A stretch of 36,309 nt of DNA from an uncultured Lachnospiraceae bacterium (GCA_946040795.1 CAMGCK010000015.1:1-36309); one strand, 5' to 3'; shown: positions 25,256 through 34,026, counted from the stretch's first letter. Numbers and translations are program-made. Notes: generated by a model not told the origin, from the letters alone.

Positions 25256-26320
25256 ATGAACATTTCTATCACTAAGGCTGCACATCTTAAGGAGAAGACT
25301 CCGGCTGACCAGCTCGGCTTCGGCAAGGTATTTACGGACCATATGTTCCTGATGGACTGGTCTTCCGATGAAGGCTGGCACGATGCGCGCATCGTCCCGT
25401 TTGGGCCCATCGCCCTTCATCCGGCCTGCACCGCACTGCATTACGGCTCTGAGATCTTTGAAGGTCTGAAGGCTTACAGAACGGAAAGCGGCGAAGTTCA
25501 GCTGTTCCGTCCCATTGAAAATATTAAGAGAATGAACAATTCCGCAGAGCGTCTCTGCCTGCCCACCATTCCGGAAGACATGTTCATGGAAATTCTGGAC
25601 ACCTTTGTCGGCATGGAAAAGGATTGGACGCCGTCTGAGCCGGCAACCTCTCTTTACATCCGTCCTTTCATGTTCGGTAACGATGAGACTCTCGGCGTAC
25701 ATGCAGTACATCATGCAACCTTCATGATCATCCTTTCACCGGTTGGTACTTACTATAAGGAAGGCCTGAACCCGGTCAAGATCATGATCGAAGACCAGGA
25801 TGTCCGCGCGGTCCGCGGCGGTACCGGTGAAGCAAAGTGCGGCGGTAACTACGCAGCATCCAATCGTGCCGGCGAGCGTGCTGAGAAGCAGGGCTACTCA
25901 CAGGTACTGTGGCTCGATGGTGTTGAGCAGAAGTACATCGAGGAAGTCGGCGCCATGAACGTCATGTTCAAGATCGCAGGCGAAGTTGTGACTCCGATGC
26001 TGTCCGGTTCCATTCTTCCGGGTATCACCAGAAAGTCCTGCCTGGAGATCCTTCGCAAGGAAGGCTACAAGGTAAGTGAGCGCAGAATCAGCGTGGATGA
26101 GCTGGACGAGGCCATGGCAAACGGCACCCTGGAAGAAGCATGGGGTACCGGTACTGCAGCCGTTGTTTCACCCATCGGCGAGCTGATGTACAAGGGCCGC
26201 AAGTACACCGTTAACAATAACAAGATCGGTGAAGTTACCCAGCATCTGTACGATACCATGACCGGTATCCAGTGGGGTAAGATCGAAGATACTTACGGCT
26301 GGATCCATAAGCTGCAGTAA
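25256..26320 (+). CDS. ilvE: Branched-chain amino-acid aminotransferase
   Basis: A 354-residue fold-type IV PLP aminotransferase that interconverts Leu/Ile/Val and their 2-keto acids, using 2-oxoglutarate/glutamate. It belongs to the longer BCAT group also found in eukaryotes: GSEIFEGLKAYR (65-76), RPFMFG, the PLP lysine in GTGEAKCGGNYAAS (K194), and EEVGAMNVMF. GAGGAGGAG lies just upstream of the ATG. The 18-bp gap to metA and the lack of a hairpin between them suggest co-transcription, which would tie branched-chain and methionine metabolism together. azlCD in the same window exports the same class of amino acid. Confidence 0.95.
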   Translation: MNISITKAAHLKEKTPADQLGFGKVFTDHMFLMDWSSDEGWHDARIVPFGPIALHPACTALHYGSEIFEGLKAYRTESGEVQLFRPIENIKRMNNSAERLCLPTIPEDMFMEILDTFVGMEKDWTPSEPATSLYIRPFMFGNDETLGVHAVHHATFMIILSPVGTYYKEGLNPVKIMIEDQDVRAVRGGTGEAKCGGNYAASNRAGERAEKQGYSQVLWLDGVEQKYIEEVGAMNVMFKIAGEVVTPMLSGSILPGITRKSCLEILRKEGYKVSERRISVDELDEAMANGTLEEAWGTGTAAVVSPIGELMYKGRKYTVNNNKIGEVTQHLYDTMTGIQWGKIEDTYGWIHKLQ

Positions 26321-26377
26321 TTTACAAATATAAGAAAACGGTCCCGGCATGAATGTAGGGGGCTCGTAGAACAGTTT

Positions 26378-26412
26378 CAGTCCCGGCAGTAATGTCTGCC
26401 GGGACTGTTCTT
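26378..26412 (+). terminator. Terminator of metA-ilvE
   Basis: A perfect 12-bp stem (26378-26389 with 26396-26407), loop TAATGT, then TTCTT. A partial copy of the same sequence (GTCCCGGCATGAATGT) stands at 26341-26356, and the terminator at 27092 shares the loop and tail. Confidence 0.85.
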
Positions 26413-26477
26413 ACATATGTTGAAGCCGTATGATATGGTTAGACAGACCGATAATCTGGAATTTGAGAAGGGAAATT

Positions 26478-27035
26478 ATGGTTATTAAAGACATCGAATA
26501 TAAACTCAAGGATGGAAGGAATGCATTGATTCGTAGTCCGAAGGATGAAGATATTCAAGGGATGTTAGAGTATCTCTATATTTCAGCAGGTGAAACGGAC
26601 TTCATTTTACGCTATCCTGAGGAGTGCAGCAAATATACAGTAGAAGGCGAAAAGGCATTGTTTGATAGAGTAAACAAATCTGACAACGAAGCTATGCTTG
26701 TATGTTTGGTTGAGGGAAAAGTTGCTGGAAGTTGCCAAATCACATGGGACAAAGGAATAAAAACAAGGCATCGAGCAAATGTTGCAATCGCATTATTAAA
26801 AGAATATTGGAATCAAGGGATCGGAACAAGACTGTTCCAAGAGCTAATCCGTATTGCAGAGGAAAACCCGAACTTAATTCAAATCGAACTTGATTTTGTA
26901 GAGGGAAATAGCCGTGCACGAGCTTTGTATGAAAAAATGGGATTCAGAATCACAGGTGTCAAGCCCAATGCAATTCGTTTGAAAGATGGAACACTACTAA
27001 ATGAGTATTCTATGATTCGAGAAATCAAGCGATAA
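26478..27035 (+). CDS. GNAT-family N-acetyltransferase, probably acquired
   Basis: A 185-residue GNAT acetyltransferase. The acetyl-CoA loop is NQGIGT (112-117), followed by the usual helix (RLFQELIRIAEE). A strand with IQIELDFVEGNSRARALYEKMGF carries the family's end motif, close to RimJ/RimL-like proteins that acetylate an amine on a protein or small molecule. ATG 26478 has AGAAGGGA at a suitable distance. Base composition is clearly lower in GC (about 40% by eye) and codon choice is A/T-ending (GGA, AAA, GAA, TTA), unlike every neighbour. It stands alone between terminators 26378-26412 and 27092-27117. The substrate is unknown. Confidence 0.88.
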   Translation: MVIKDIEYKLKDGRNALIRSPKDEDIQGMLEYLYISAGETDFILRYPEECSKYTVEGEKALFDRVNKSDNEAMLVCLVEGKVAGSCQITWDKGIKTRHRANVAIALLKEYWNQGIGTRLFQELIRIAEENPNLIQIELDFVEGNSRARALYEKMGFRITGVKPNAIRLKDGTLLNEYSMIREIKR

Positions 27036-27346
27036 ATTGCAATCTGTCGAACTGATAAAGAGCGCACTTCTATTTAACTGTCTTACGAACACCCCCGCTA
27101 ATGTCGGGGGCTGTTTTCTTAAATTTGTGATTCCGAAATGTAAACAATACAAACAAATAACATAAAAATGATTATTTATATTGACGATTTGGATAAAATT
27201 GTGTAACTCTATGGCATGCTATGAGCTTTAAAGAATGAGTGTAAAACCGCTACATTCGTTATGTTAATAATATGAGGTGTTAAGGGGGCGTAGATGAATG
27301 TCAGTATATATACTTGTATATTCAATTTCCGGCAGCATCCTCTGAA
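27036..27346. other. AT-rich intergenic stretch of 311 bp after the acetyltransferase
   Basis: The stretch contains terminator 27092-27117 and then about 230 bp of AT-rich DNA. That part has no credible gene, no clear promoter pair, and a short palindrome GTATATATAC near 27304-27313. The low-GC character continues from the acetyltransferase to about 27330, then switches to the GC-richer MATE gene. It probably belongs to the same foreign segment. Confidence 0.6.
27092..27117 (+). terminator. Terminator of the GNAT gene
   Basis: CCCCCG (27092-27097) pairs with CGGGGG (27105-27110) around loop CTAATGT, followed by CTGTTTTCTT. The loop and tail match the terminator at 26378. Confidence 0.8.
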
Positions 27347-28726
27347 TCACACGTTCGGAGAAGACGCGGATTGTTCCCTGTATTCCCGGAACGTTTTAAT
27401 GAGCGATACAATAAAGATGATCGTCGTCAGCGTCCATGTCAGCGGATAAGCCCAGGCGATAACATCGTACACCGGGATGAAATGCAGCGTCACCGTTACG
27501 TAAATGATACGGATGACGCACCAGCAGGCCAGCATGGCGAACATCGGGATGACGGCTTTCTGATAACCGCGCAGCACACCGGCAGCCACATGGGAGAAGC
27601 TTAACACAAAATAGAAGAGCGGCTGGATCGCGGCGTTACGCATACCGTAGGCAATGGCTTCTTCACTGCTGATGAACAGCCCCAGAAGGGCCGGCGCAAA
27701 GAAATGGACCAGCACGCCGATGAATTCGGCGGTCAGTACACCGATCACAAGTCCGATGTAGCTGCCGCTTTTTGCACGTTTCAGCTTACCTGCGCCCAGG
27801 TTCTGGCTGACAAAGGTGGGCAGCGTCATCGCCATGCAGGTGACCGGCAGGAACGCAAAGCCTTCGATCTTCGCGTAAGCACCCTGACCGGACATGGCAT
27901 ACGCGCCGAAGGAATTGATATTGGCCTGAATGACCATGTTGCCGATGCTGATGACGGAACCCTGGATGGCCGTGGGAAGCCCCTGATACATGACATCGCG
28001 CATGATGGAGGCGTGGTATTTCAGCTTCTTCAGTTCAATGTGAGATTCATCGTCCGCTTTCATCATACGAATGAGGCACATCAGTGCAGCCACACCCTGA
28101 GAGAAAACGGTGGCCAGCGCAGCGCCTGCCACGCCGGTATGAAAGCCGGCCACCAGGATCAGGTCCAGCACCACATTCAGGACGGAGGAGACCGCCAGAT
28201 AGTAGAGCGGACGGACACTGTCACCCAGCGCACGCATGATGGACATGAAGATGTTGTACATGATGACGGTGGTGATGCCGGCAAAATAGATGGTGAAATA
28301 GGTGCGGGATGACGGGAGCACGCTGTCCGGGATCTTCATCCAGCCCAGTAAGAAGGGCGTCAGGATCAGACTGACAACGGTTGACAGTACGGAAGCAATG
28401 AGACCCATCAGCACATTGGTGTGAACGGCGCGGGATACATTTTCGGGATCCTTTGCGCCGAAGTATTTGGAGATGATGACGCCGCCGCCGGTTGCAAGGC
28501 CGCTGCAGAAGCCGGTGATGAGCCAGAGTACATTGCCGGAGGAACTGACCGCGGCGAATGCGGCATTGTCCGCGTAGTTGCCGACGACCCAGGCATCCGC
28601 CAGATTGTACATCTGCTGTAAAAGCTGGCCGATGAAAAGCGGAATGGCAAAGGACATAATGCCCTTTATGATGGAACCTTCTGTCAGGTCCAGAGTGGTA
28701 CTTTTATTCTTCTTTAATGATTTCAT
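27347..28726 (-). CDS. MATE-family multidrug/Na+ antiporter
   Basis: A 459-residue membrane protein of the MATE exporter family, which expels cationic compounds in exchange for Na+ or H+. It shows twelve hydrophobic segments in two homologous halves. Typical sequence includes IPLFIGQLLQQMYNLADAWVVGNY (about 25-48), MRALGDSVRPLYY, and in the second half TLPTFVSQNLGAGKLKRAKSG. ATG 28726 is preferred because GAGGTAGG stands just upstream; ATG 28762 is in frame but lies in the leader. The promoter is at 28770-28798. No clear terminator is seen between its stop and the low-GC segment. The substrate is not predictable. Confidence 0.93.
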   Translation of the reverse strand: MKSLKKNKSTTLDLTEGSIIKGIMSFAIPLFIGQLLQQMYNLADAWVVGNYADNAAFAAVSSSGNVLWLITGFCSGLATGGGVIISKYFGAKDPENVSRAVHTNVLMGLIASVLSTVVSLILTPFLLGWMKIPDSVLPSSRTYFTIYFAGITTVIMYNIFMSIMRALGDSVRPLYYLAVSSVLNVVLDLILVAGFHTGVAGAALATVFSQGVAALMCLIRMMKADDESHIELKKLKYHASIMRDVMYQGLPTAIQGSVISIGNMVIQANINSFGAYAMSGQGAYAKIEGFAFLPVTCMAMTLPTFVSQNLGAGKLKRAKSGSYIGLVIGVLTAEFIGVLVHFFAPALLGLFISSEEAIAYGMRNAAIQPLFYFVLSFSHVAAGVLRGYQKAVIPMFAMLACWCVIRIIYVTVTLHFIPVYDVIAWAYPLTWTLTTIIFIVSLIKTFREYREQSASSPNV

Positions 28727-28769
28727 GCCTACCTCATGATCTATGGCGCGTAAAGCGCGCACTTTCCAT

Positions 28770-28798
28770 AGAATATCACATTCCGAATGATTTTACAA
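28770..28798 (-). promoter_or_regulatory. Promoter of the MATE gene
   Basis: On the minus strand, TTGTAA (28793-28798), a 17-bp spacer and TATTCT (28770-28775). A small GC hairpin, GCGCGTAAAGCGCGC (28746-28760), lies in the leader. Confidence 0.65.
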
Positions 28799-28847
28799 AC
28801 AAAAGAATAATGTTTTATTGAGAAACACAGAGGACAAAAGCCTCCTA

Positions 28848-28875
28848 TTGAAAATCGTGTGTGAAATGGTATGAT
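28848..28875 (+). promoter_or_regulatory. Promoter of the Gfo/Idh/MocA gene
   Basis: TTGAAA (28848-28853), a 16-bp spacer and TATGAT (28870-28875), 51 bp before the start codon and divergent from the MATE promoter. Confidence 0.65.
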
Positions 28876-28926
28876 AGGAGCAGAAATACAGACTGTGGGC
28901 GGATGCGCCCATCGGCAGGAGGAAGC

Positions 28927-30006
28927 ATGGCACTTTCAAAAGACGGAATGAATCACGCACCCAAGGGAAAACCGATGCCTGTTGTGGCACCCGGTGAATT
29001 TGTTTTCGCGGCTATCGGTCTGGATCACGGCCACATTTACGGCATGTGCAACGGCCTGATGGAGGCCGGCGCAACGTTAAAATGGGTATATGACCCGGAT
29101 CCGGAAAAGGTAAAGCGTTTTCTGGAAACCTATCCCGGGGTAAAGGCGGCGGCATCAGAAGAGGAGATCTTCGGGGATCCCGAAGTGAAAATGGTGGCGG
29201 GTGCGGCTGTAACCTCCGAGCGCGCGGCTCTTGGTATCCGCGCGATGAAGGCCGGCAAGGATTATTTTACGGACAAAGCACCGCTTACCACACTGGAGCA
29301 GCTGGCGGACGTCAAAAAGACCATTGAAGAGACGGGAAAGAAGTACATGTGCTATTTCAGCGAGCGTCTGCACGTGGAGGCGGCGGTCTATGCGGGGCAG
29401 CTGATCAAGGAAGGCGCCATCGGAAAAGTGCTGCAGGTCATCGGCATGGGACCGCACCGCGAGACGCCGGGCTCCCGCCCCGACTGGTTCTATGAAAAGG
29501 ACAAATACGGCGGTATTCTGTGTGACATCGGCAGTCATCAGATCGAGCAGTTCCTGTTCTACTGCGATGTGGAAGATGCGACGGTGGAGCGGAGCCAGAT
29601 CGCGAACTATGCGCATCCGGATCATCCGGAGCTGGACGACTTTGGCGACTGCATGCTGAAGGGAGCAAACGGCACGTCCATGTATTTCCGTGTGGACTGG
29701 TTTACGCCGGACGGTTTGGGCACCTGGGGCGATGGCCGCACCTTTATCCTGGGTACCGACGGCTACATCGAACTTCGGAAGTACATCAACGTGGGTACGA
29801 ATGACGGCACAGCCAACCATGTCTTCCTGGTGGATAAAACCGGTGAGCACCATTTTGACGTGACCGGACAGGTGGGATTCCCCTTCTTTGGCGAGCTGAT
29901 CCTGGACTGCATCAACCGGACGGAAAAAGCCATGACGCAGGCGCATTGTCTGAAGGCGGCGGAGCTTTGTGTCATTGCGGAAATGAAGGCGGAAAAACTG
30001 GCCTGA
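28927..30006 (+). CDS. Gfo/Idh/MocA-family NAD(P)-dependent oxidoreductase
   Basis: A 359-residue cytoplasmic protein. The N-terminal Rossmann part includes FAAIGLDHGHIYGMCNGL (where GxGxxG is usual) and KWVYDPDPEKVKRF. It is followed by the family's KAGKDYFTDKAPLTTLEQL, which holds the catalytic-type lysine of the usual EKP motif in the altered form DKAP. The C-terminal domain contains GGILCDIGSHQIEQFLFY, with the family's D-x-x-x-H. Such enzymes oxidise or reduce sugars, inositols or similar polyols. ATG 28927 is four bases after GGAGG. The remnant of a second family member follows 22 bp later, so this was once a two-gene sugar-derivative operon. Confidence 0.9.
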   Translation: MALSKDGMNHAPKGKPMPVVAPGEFVFAAIGLDHGHIYGMCNGLMEAGATLKWVYDPDPEKVKRFLETYPGVKAAASEEEIFGDPEVKMVAGAAVTSERAALGIRAMKAGKDYFTDKAPLTTLEQLADVKKTIEETGKKYMCYFSERLHVEAAVYAGQLIKEGAIGKVLQVIGMGPHRETPGSRPDWFYEKDKYGGILCDIGSHQIEQFLFYCDVEDATVERSQIANYAHPDHPELDDFGDCMLKGANGTSMYFRVDWFTPDGLGTWGDGRTFILGTDGYIELRKYINVGTNDGTANHVFLVDKTGEHHFDVTGQVGFPFFGELILDCINRTEKAMTQAHCLKAAELCVIAEMKAEKLA

Positions 30007-30028
30007 AGGGGCAGAAAAGGAGAGAATT

Positions 30029-30461
30029 ATGATCCATGCAGCAGTAGTAGGTACCGGCAATATCTGCCACGCGCACATCCCGGGCCTGCTTACGTTTCCG
30101 GAACGCGTGAAGATCGTCGCGCTCTGCGATATTTATCCGGAAAAGGCTGAATACCTTGTATGCTTCCATACCGGATCTGACCTATACCGGCCACACCGGA
30201 GAAATCGATGATTTTTACACCGCGCTTGAAAACGGCACCCGCCCGATGATCATCGGTGAAGACGGCAGAAAGACCGTGGAACTCATCACCGCGATCTATA
30301 AGGCTGGATGCCGCAGGGAATATGTTTATCTGCCGCTTCAGGCGGATGATCCCTGGTACACGCAGAAGGGCATCATGGAGGAGGCAATTCACTTTTATGA
30401 GAAGACCGGGCATGTGGAGAACTTCAAAGCGGAAGCCATTACACTGGGAAATCACAAGTGA
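30029..30461 (+). pseudogene. Decayed Gfo/Idh/MocA oxidoreductase (internal deletion and frameshift)
   Basis: Residues 1-43 of a normal family member (IHAAVVGTGNICHAHIPGLL, then VKIVALCDIYPEKAEYL) are encoded from ATG 30029, with AAAGGAGA as ribosome binding site. Near 30150-30157 the frame changes. The following frame encodes a C-terminal family segment (IPDLTYTGHTGEIDDFYTALENGTRPMI, then the end at 30461). Roughly 240 residues expected between the two parts are missing. The first frame stops at 30211 after unrelated residues. ATG 30156 could start a 101-residue fragment but has no good ribosome binding site. The intact paralogue upstream suggests loss of one enzyme of a pair. Confidence 0.85.
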
Positions 30462-30486
30462 TATCGGAACATTCGGTTCACAGACC

Positions 30487-30515
30487 AAAAAGGACTCGGA
30501 AGCGGGTCCTTTTTT
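30487..30515 (+). terminator. Terminator after the oxidoreductase pair
   Basis: Arms 30487-30497 and 30504-30514 pair over 11 bp with one G-U and a 6-base loop, ending in a run of six T. Confidence 0.9.
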
Positions 30516-30537
30516 CCATGCGCAAAACTCATATCTC

Positions 30538-30566
30538 TTGATATTTCCTTTATTTCCTGTTATTCT
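30538..30566 (+). promoter_or_regulatory. Promoter of the DAACS symporter
   Basis: TTGATA (30538-30543), a 17-bp spacer and TATTCT (30561-30566), 55 bp before the start codon. Confidence 0.65.
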
Positions 30567-30621
30567 ATGTTATGCGGCTTAGTGGGTCTGAGCCTGAAAA
30601 CTACATAAGGCAGGTACTGTT

Positions 30622-31842
30622 ATGAAAGAAAAGAGGAAATTTAAGTACAACGTCACACTTTGGATCGTGATCGGCCTGGCACTCGGCATCGTTGTCGGTA
30701 TCGTCATGCCTGATTTCTTATACACTCCGCTCAGCGTAGTTGCAGCCATCTACATGGCAGCTCTTCGTATGATGATCTATCCGCTGGTCTTCTGCAGCCT
30801 GGTCATGGGCATTGTGGGCATCGGCAACATTGCGAAGACCGGTAAGATCGGCCTTCACGCCCTTCTGTGGTACGTTGGCACCACCTTCTTTGCATCCTTC
30901 CTGGGTCTTGTACTTCCCAAGATCCTGCACCTCGGTGAAGGCGCAAGCATTGTTGCAACCGGCGCGGAAGTGGAAGCAGCCACCTTCGGCGGCCTTCTGG
31001 ATACTGTGACGACCATCCTTCCGGCAAACCCGATCGTTTCCTTCGTGGAAGGCAACATGCTTCAGGTCCTGGCATTCGCAGTCATCATCGGTCTGGCATG
31101 CCTCACCTTAAAGGAAAAGGCAAAGCCCGTCGTTGATCTTTGCGGCGCGGTCAATGATATCTCCATCCTTGTTGTCAGCAAGGTCATGATGTGCACTCCG
31201 GTGGGTGTTTTCTGCTGCATCGCGACCGTTATGTACTCCAACGGTGTTTCCACCATGCTGGAGCTTGGTCAGGTCATGCTGGCTCTTTACATCACCTATG
31301 CACTGTACGCAATTCTGATCTACGGCGGCATGGTCAAGTTCATCGGCAAGATGAGCCCGATCAAGTTCTTCAAGGGCGTTGCTCCGGCTGCACTGAATGC
31401 GTTTGGTACCTGCTCATCCAGCGCAACCATTCCGCTTTCCATGAAGTGCGCAACTGAGAATCTGGAAGTTCCGGAAGAAATCTCTTCCCTGACCCTTCCG
31501 CTTGGCGCAACCATCAACATGGACGCTGTATCCATCGTCATGAGCTTCATGATCACTTTCTTTGCGTCTGCCTGCGGTGTTCCGCTTTCAACCGGCACGA
31601 TGATCGTGATCCTGGCAAGCAATGTACTTTTAAGCATCGGTACTCCGGGCGTTCCCGGCGGTGCAATCGCTGCATTTGCGGCACTGGCTCCGATTGCCGG
31701 CCTTCCGGTCAGCACCATCCTCGGTGTTTACATCGCAGTCAATACCCTGGCCGACATGGGCGCAACCTGTGTCAATGTTCTGGGTGACCTGGCATGCACC
31801 GCAGTCATGAAGTATACCTTAAGAAAAGATACTGCAAAATAA
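30622..31842 (+). CDS. DAACS-family sodium-coupled amino-acid symporter, probably for neutral amino acids
   Basis: A 406-residue membrane carrier of the glutamate/dicarboxylate symporter fold. The two hairpin loops are clear: FGTCSSSATIPLS (HP1) and IGTPGVPGGAI (HP2), with PLGATINMDAVSI in TM7. In TM8 the sequence is DMGATCVNVLGD. The aspartate that binds the substrate amino group (D378) is kept, but the arginine that binds the side-chain carboxylate in acidic-substrate members (R397 of GltPh) is Ala (A381). This points to small neutral substrates such as serine, threonine or alanine. The ribosome binding site is weak (AAGG, 11-base spacing). The next gene starts one base after its stop. Confidence 0.92.
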   Translation: MKEKRKFKYNVTLWIVIGLALGIVVGIVMPDFLYTPLSVVAAIYMAALRMMIYPLVFCSLVMGIVGIGNIAKTGKIGLHALLWYVGTTFFASFLGLVLPKILHLGEGASIVATGAEVEAATFGGLLDTVTTILPANPIVSFVEGNMLQVLAFAVIIGLACLTLKEKAKPVVDLCGAVNDISILVVSKVMMCTPVGVFCCIATVMYSNGVSTMLELGQVMLALYITYALYAILIYGGMVKFIGKMSPIKFFKGVAPAALNAFGTCSSSATIPLSMKCATENLEVPEEISSLTLPLGATINMDAVSIVMSFMITFFASACGVPLSTGTMIVILASNVLLSIGTPGVPGGAIAAFAALAPIAGLPVSTILGVYIAVNTLADMGATCVNVLGDLACTAVMKYTLRKDTAK

Positions 31843-31843
31843 C

Positions 31844-34018
31844 ATGGACAAATTCGAAAACATGATGAATGACATCTTCGGCGCAAAGCAGTCGCATTAT
31901 ACGGCCGAAGAGATCGATGAAGCAAGAAAACGTCAGAAAAAGCACGGCGGTACGCTGATGGAAAATCTGGTCATCGTGTCCGGAAAGGGCATGCAGAGTT
32001 CCATCTATGATTTTGAAGCGGCAGAACACATTGAGGATACTATCAGCAGTTTAATGGACGACCGGAAGAAGCCGGCCGCATCCAAAGAGAAGGATCCCTT
32101 TGCGGATCTGAATGCGATCCTGCAGAAAAACGCCGATGATCTGGACGCTCAGATCGCCGCACTCAATCAGAATCTGAAAAATGATTTCGGTGTGGGCGCT
32201 CGTGAAAAGAAGAGCAGTGAGGGCACGGGCCGTCAGACGGCGGCCGCGCCTGAAAAGCCGGTCCTTCCGGCAGCGACTGCTGAAAACTTCCGCGGCGTGG
32301 AGGATGCGCTGAAGCGCGTGATCTTCGGTCAGGACGCTTTCCTGAAAAAACTGACCGTGGCTTTCAAGCGCCCGTATGTGCTGAAGGAAGAGGACGGGCA
32401 CGCAAAGAATACGATCTTTGTGCATGGCCCGGAGGATACCGGCCGTCATGCTGCCCTGAATGCCATGGCATCGGAGCTTTATGTGCGCGGTGTGCTGCGT
32501 TCGGATAAGATCGCAGTCATCGATCTGTCCCTGTATACGGCTGCGGGTAACGATAATGTTTTCCTGCAGGACCTTTATTCTGCGCTGCAGTCCAAAGCAG
32601 ACATTCTGTTATTCGAAAATTATGAAGCCTGCCACATTTCCTATCTGGCTTATGTGAGTGAGCTTTTTACTACCGGCTCCTGCCGTCTGTCCTCACGCTA
32701 TGTGCTGCAGAACGGCCAGCTGATCAGTGTTCCGAACTCCTTTGCGAGCGAGGCCATTTCCTCCTTCAGCGCGGCGGACAAGTATCTTGTCATGATCAGT
32801 TTAAAAGGCGCCGATGGTCTTGCCAGCGCCCTGGGCGCGCCCTTTGTCAACGCACTTGGTGACATCGCCGCCACAGACAAACTGGATGAGGAAAGTTACA
32901 AGAAGATCTCCGCAGTCAAGTGGAACGAATTGAAGCAGAAGGTTCAGACCGAGCTTCGCTTTATTCTGACCGGAGATGAAGCCGGTGTTCAGGACGCTGC
33001 GGTGTCCATGACCGGAAAAGGCGCCGGCCTGGCAGGCATGCTGAACTTTTATGTGAAGATGCTGAAAGCGCTGGCAGGACTCCGTCTGGAGAACGATTAT
33101 GACATGGACGCGGAAGCGGAGCTTTCCATCCGCGACGGCCGCGTGATTGCAGCCGTGGCAGGAGAAGAGACCGATCTTCTGGATCAGCTGCCCGGCGGCT
33201 ATACCGGCGCGCTGGAACAGGTCAAAGCGGAACTGGAAAACATCGTCGGTCTGACGGAGATCAAAAAATATGTGTACAGCCTGGAAGAATATTACAGTGT
33301 GCAGAAGAGAAGACGGGAGCAGGGCCTGAAGGCCGGCGAGGTCAACAAGCACATGATTTTCACAGGTTCACCCGGTACAGGCAAGACGACCATCGCCCGT
33401 ATCATCAGCCGTTATTTAAAGGCCATCGGTGTTCTCTCCGGAGGCCAGCTTGTGGAAGTGACCCGCGCAGATCTGGTAGGAAGGTATGTCGGTCACACCG
33501 CACCGCTGACCACGCAGGTGCTGAATTCGGCCATCGGCGGTGTATTGTTTATTGATGAGGCGTACAGCCTGTACCGCGGCAAGGATGACTCTTTCGGTCT
33601 GGAAGCCATCGATACGCTGGTAAAGGGTATTGAAGACAACCGTGACAACCTGATCGTTATTCTGGCCGGATACTCCAATGAAATGGCGGAATTCCTGACC
33701 GCGAACTCCGGTCTGAAGAGCCGTTTCCCCAATATCATCGATTTCCCGAACTATACCGGTGAGGAGCTTCTTGAAATAGCGAAGATCACCGCGAAGTCCA
33801 AGGGCTATCAGATCGATGAAGGCGCACTGGCACCGCTTCTCAAGTATTTTGAAACGGTACAGATGATTCGCCCGGACACCGCCGGAAACGGCCGTCTGGT
33901 GCGCAACAAGATCGAGGACGCGATCCTGAACCAGTCCCGCAGAGTGGTTGCGGAACCGGAAGCGGATCTCTCCATGCTGGAATCCCGCGATTTCGATCTT
34001 TCCGATGTGAACGGATAA
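31844..34018 (+). CDS. Tandem AAA+ ATPase, CbxX/SpoVK-like, with degenerate first module
   Basis: A 724-residue cytoplasmic ATPase. Residues 1-75 are a hydrophilic helical region and 80-145 a low-complexity linker. Residues about 150-350 are an AAA-like module whose Walker A reads GPEDTGRHA (Lys replaced by Arg-His) and Walker B ILLFENYE, so it probably does not hydrolyse ATP. Residues about 450-700 are an active CbxX/CfqX-type module: GSPGTGKTT (508-516), VGRYVGHTA (pore-type region), VLFIDEAY (567-574), and an arginine finger in LKSRFPN (R627). The start is one base after the symporter stop with no clear ribosome binding site, suggesting coupled translation. Such ATPases remodel or reactivate protein partners; the partner here is unknown, but glnN follows. 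Confidence 0.88.
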   Translation: MDKFENMMNDIFGAKQSHYTAEEIDEARKRQKKHGGTLMENLVIVSGKGMQSSIYDFEAAEHIEDTISSLMDDRKKPAASKEKDPFADLNAILQKNADDLDAQIAALNQNLKNDFGVGAREKKSSEGTGRQTAAAPEKPVLPAATAENFRGVEDALKRVIFGQDAFLKKLTVAFKRPYVLKEEDGHAKNTIFVHGPEDTGRHAALNAMASELYVRGVLRSDKIAVIDLSLYTAAGNDNVFLQDLYSALQSKADILLFENYEACHISYLAYVSELFTTGSCRLSSRYVLQNGQLISVPNSFASEAISSFSAADKYLVMISLKGADGLASALGAPFVNALGDIAATDKLDEESYKKISAVKWNELKQKVQTELRFILTGDEAGVQDAAVSMTGKGAGLAGMLNFYVKMLKALAGLRLENDYDMDAEAELSIRDGRVIAAVAGEETDLLDQLPGGYTGALEQVKAELENIVGLTEIKKYVYSLEEYYSVQKRRREQGLKAGEVNKHMIFTGSPGTGKTTIARIISRYLKAIGVLSGGQLVEVTRADLVGRYVGHTAPLTTQVLNSAIGGVLFIDEAYSLYRGKDDSFGLEAIDTLVKGIEDNRDNLIVILAGYSNEMAEFLTANSGLKSRFPNIIDFPNYTGEELLEIAKITAKSKGYQIDEGALAPLLKYFETVQMIRPDTAGNGRLVRNKIEDAILNQSRRVVAEPEADLSMLESRDFDLSDVNG

Positions 34019-34026
34019 ACCACACT

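Noticed and set aside
24560-25714. A 384-codon minus-strand frame across metA and ilvE
   Set aside because: It is antisense to two enzymes with complete catalytic motifs and resembles no family.
26420-26428. Nine-base match to the start of the 60-bp repeat
   Set aside because: The match stops after nine bases and is expected by chance in 36 kb.
27294-27449. Small plus-strand ORF after AGGGGG
   Set aside because: It runs antisense into the MATE gene, has no recognisable product, and the putative ribosome binding site is G-rich by chance.
30156-30461. Independent 101-residue gene
   Set aside because: It matches only the C-terminal part of Gfo/Idh/MocA proteins, lacks a ribosome binding site, and follows directly on the matching N-terminal fragment in another frame.
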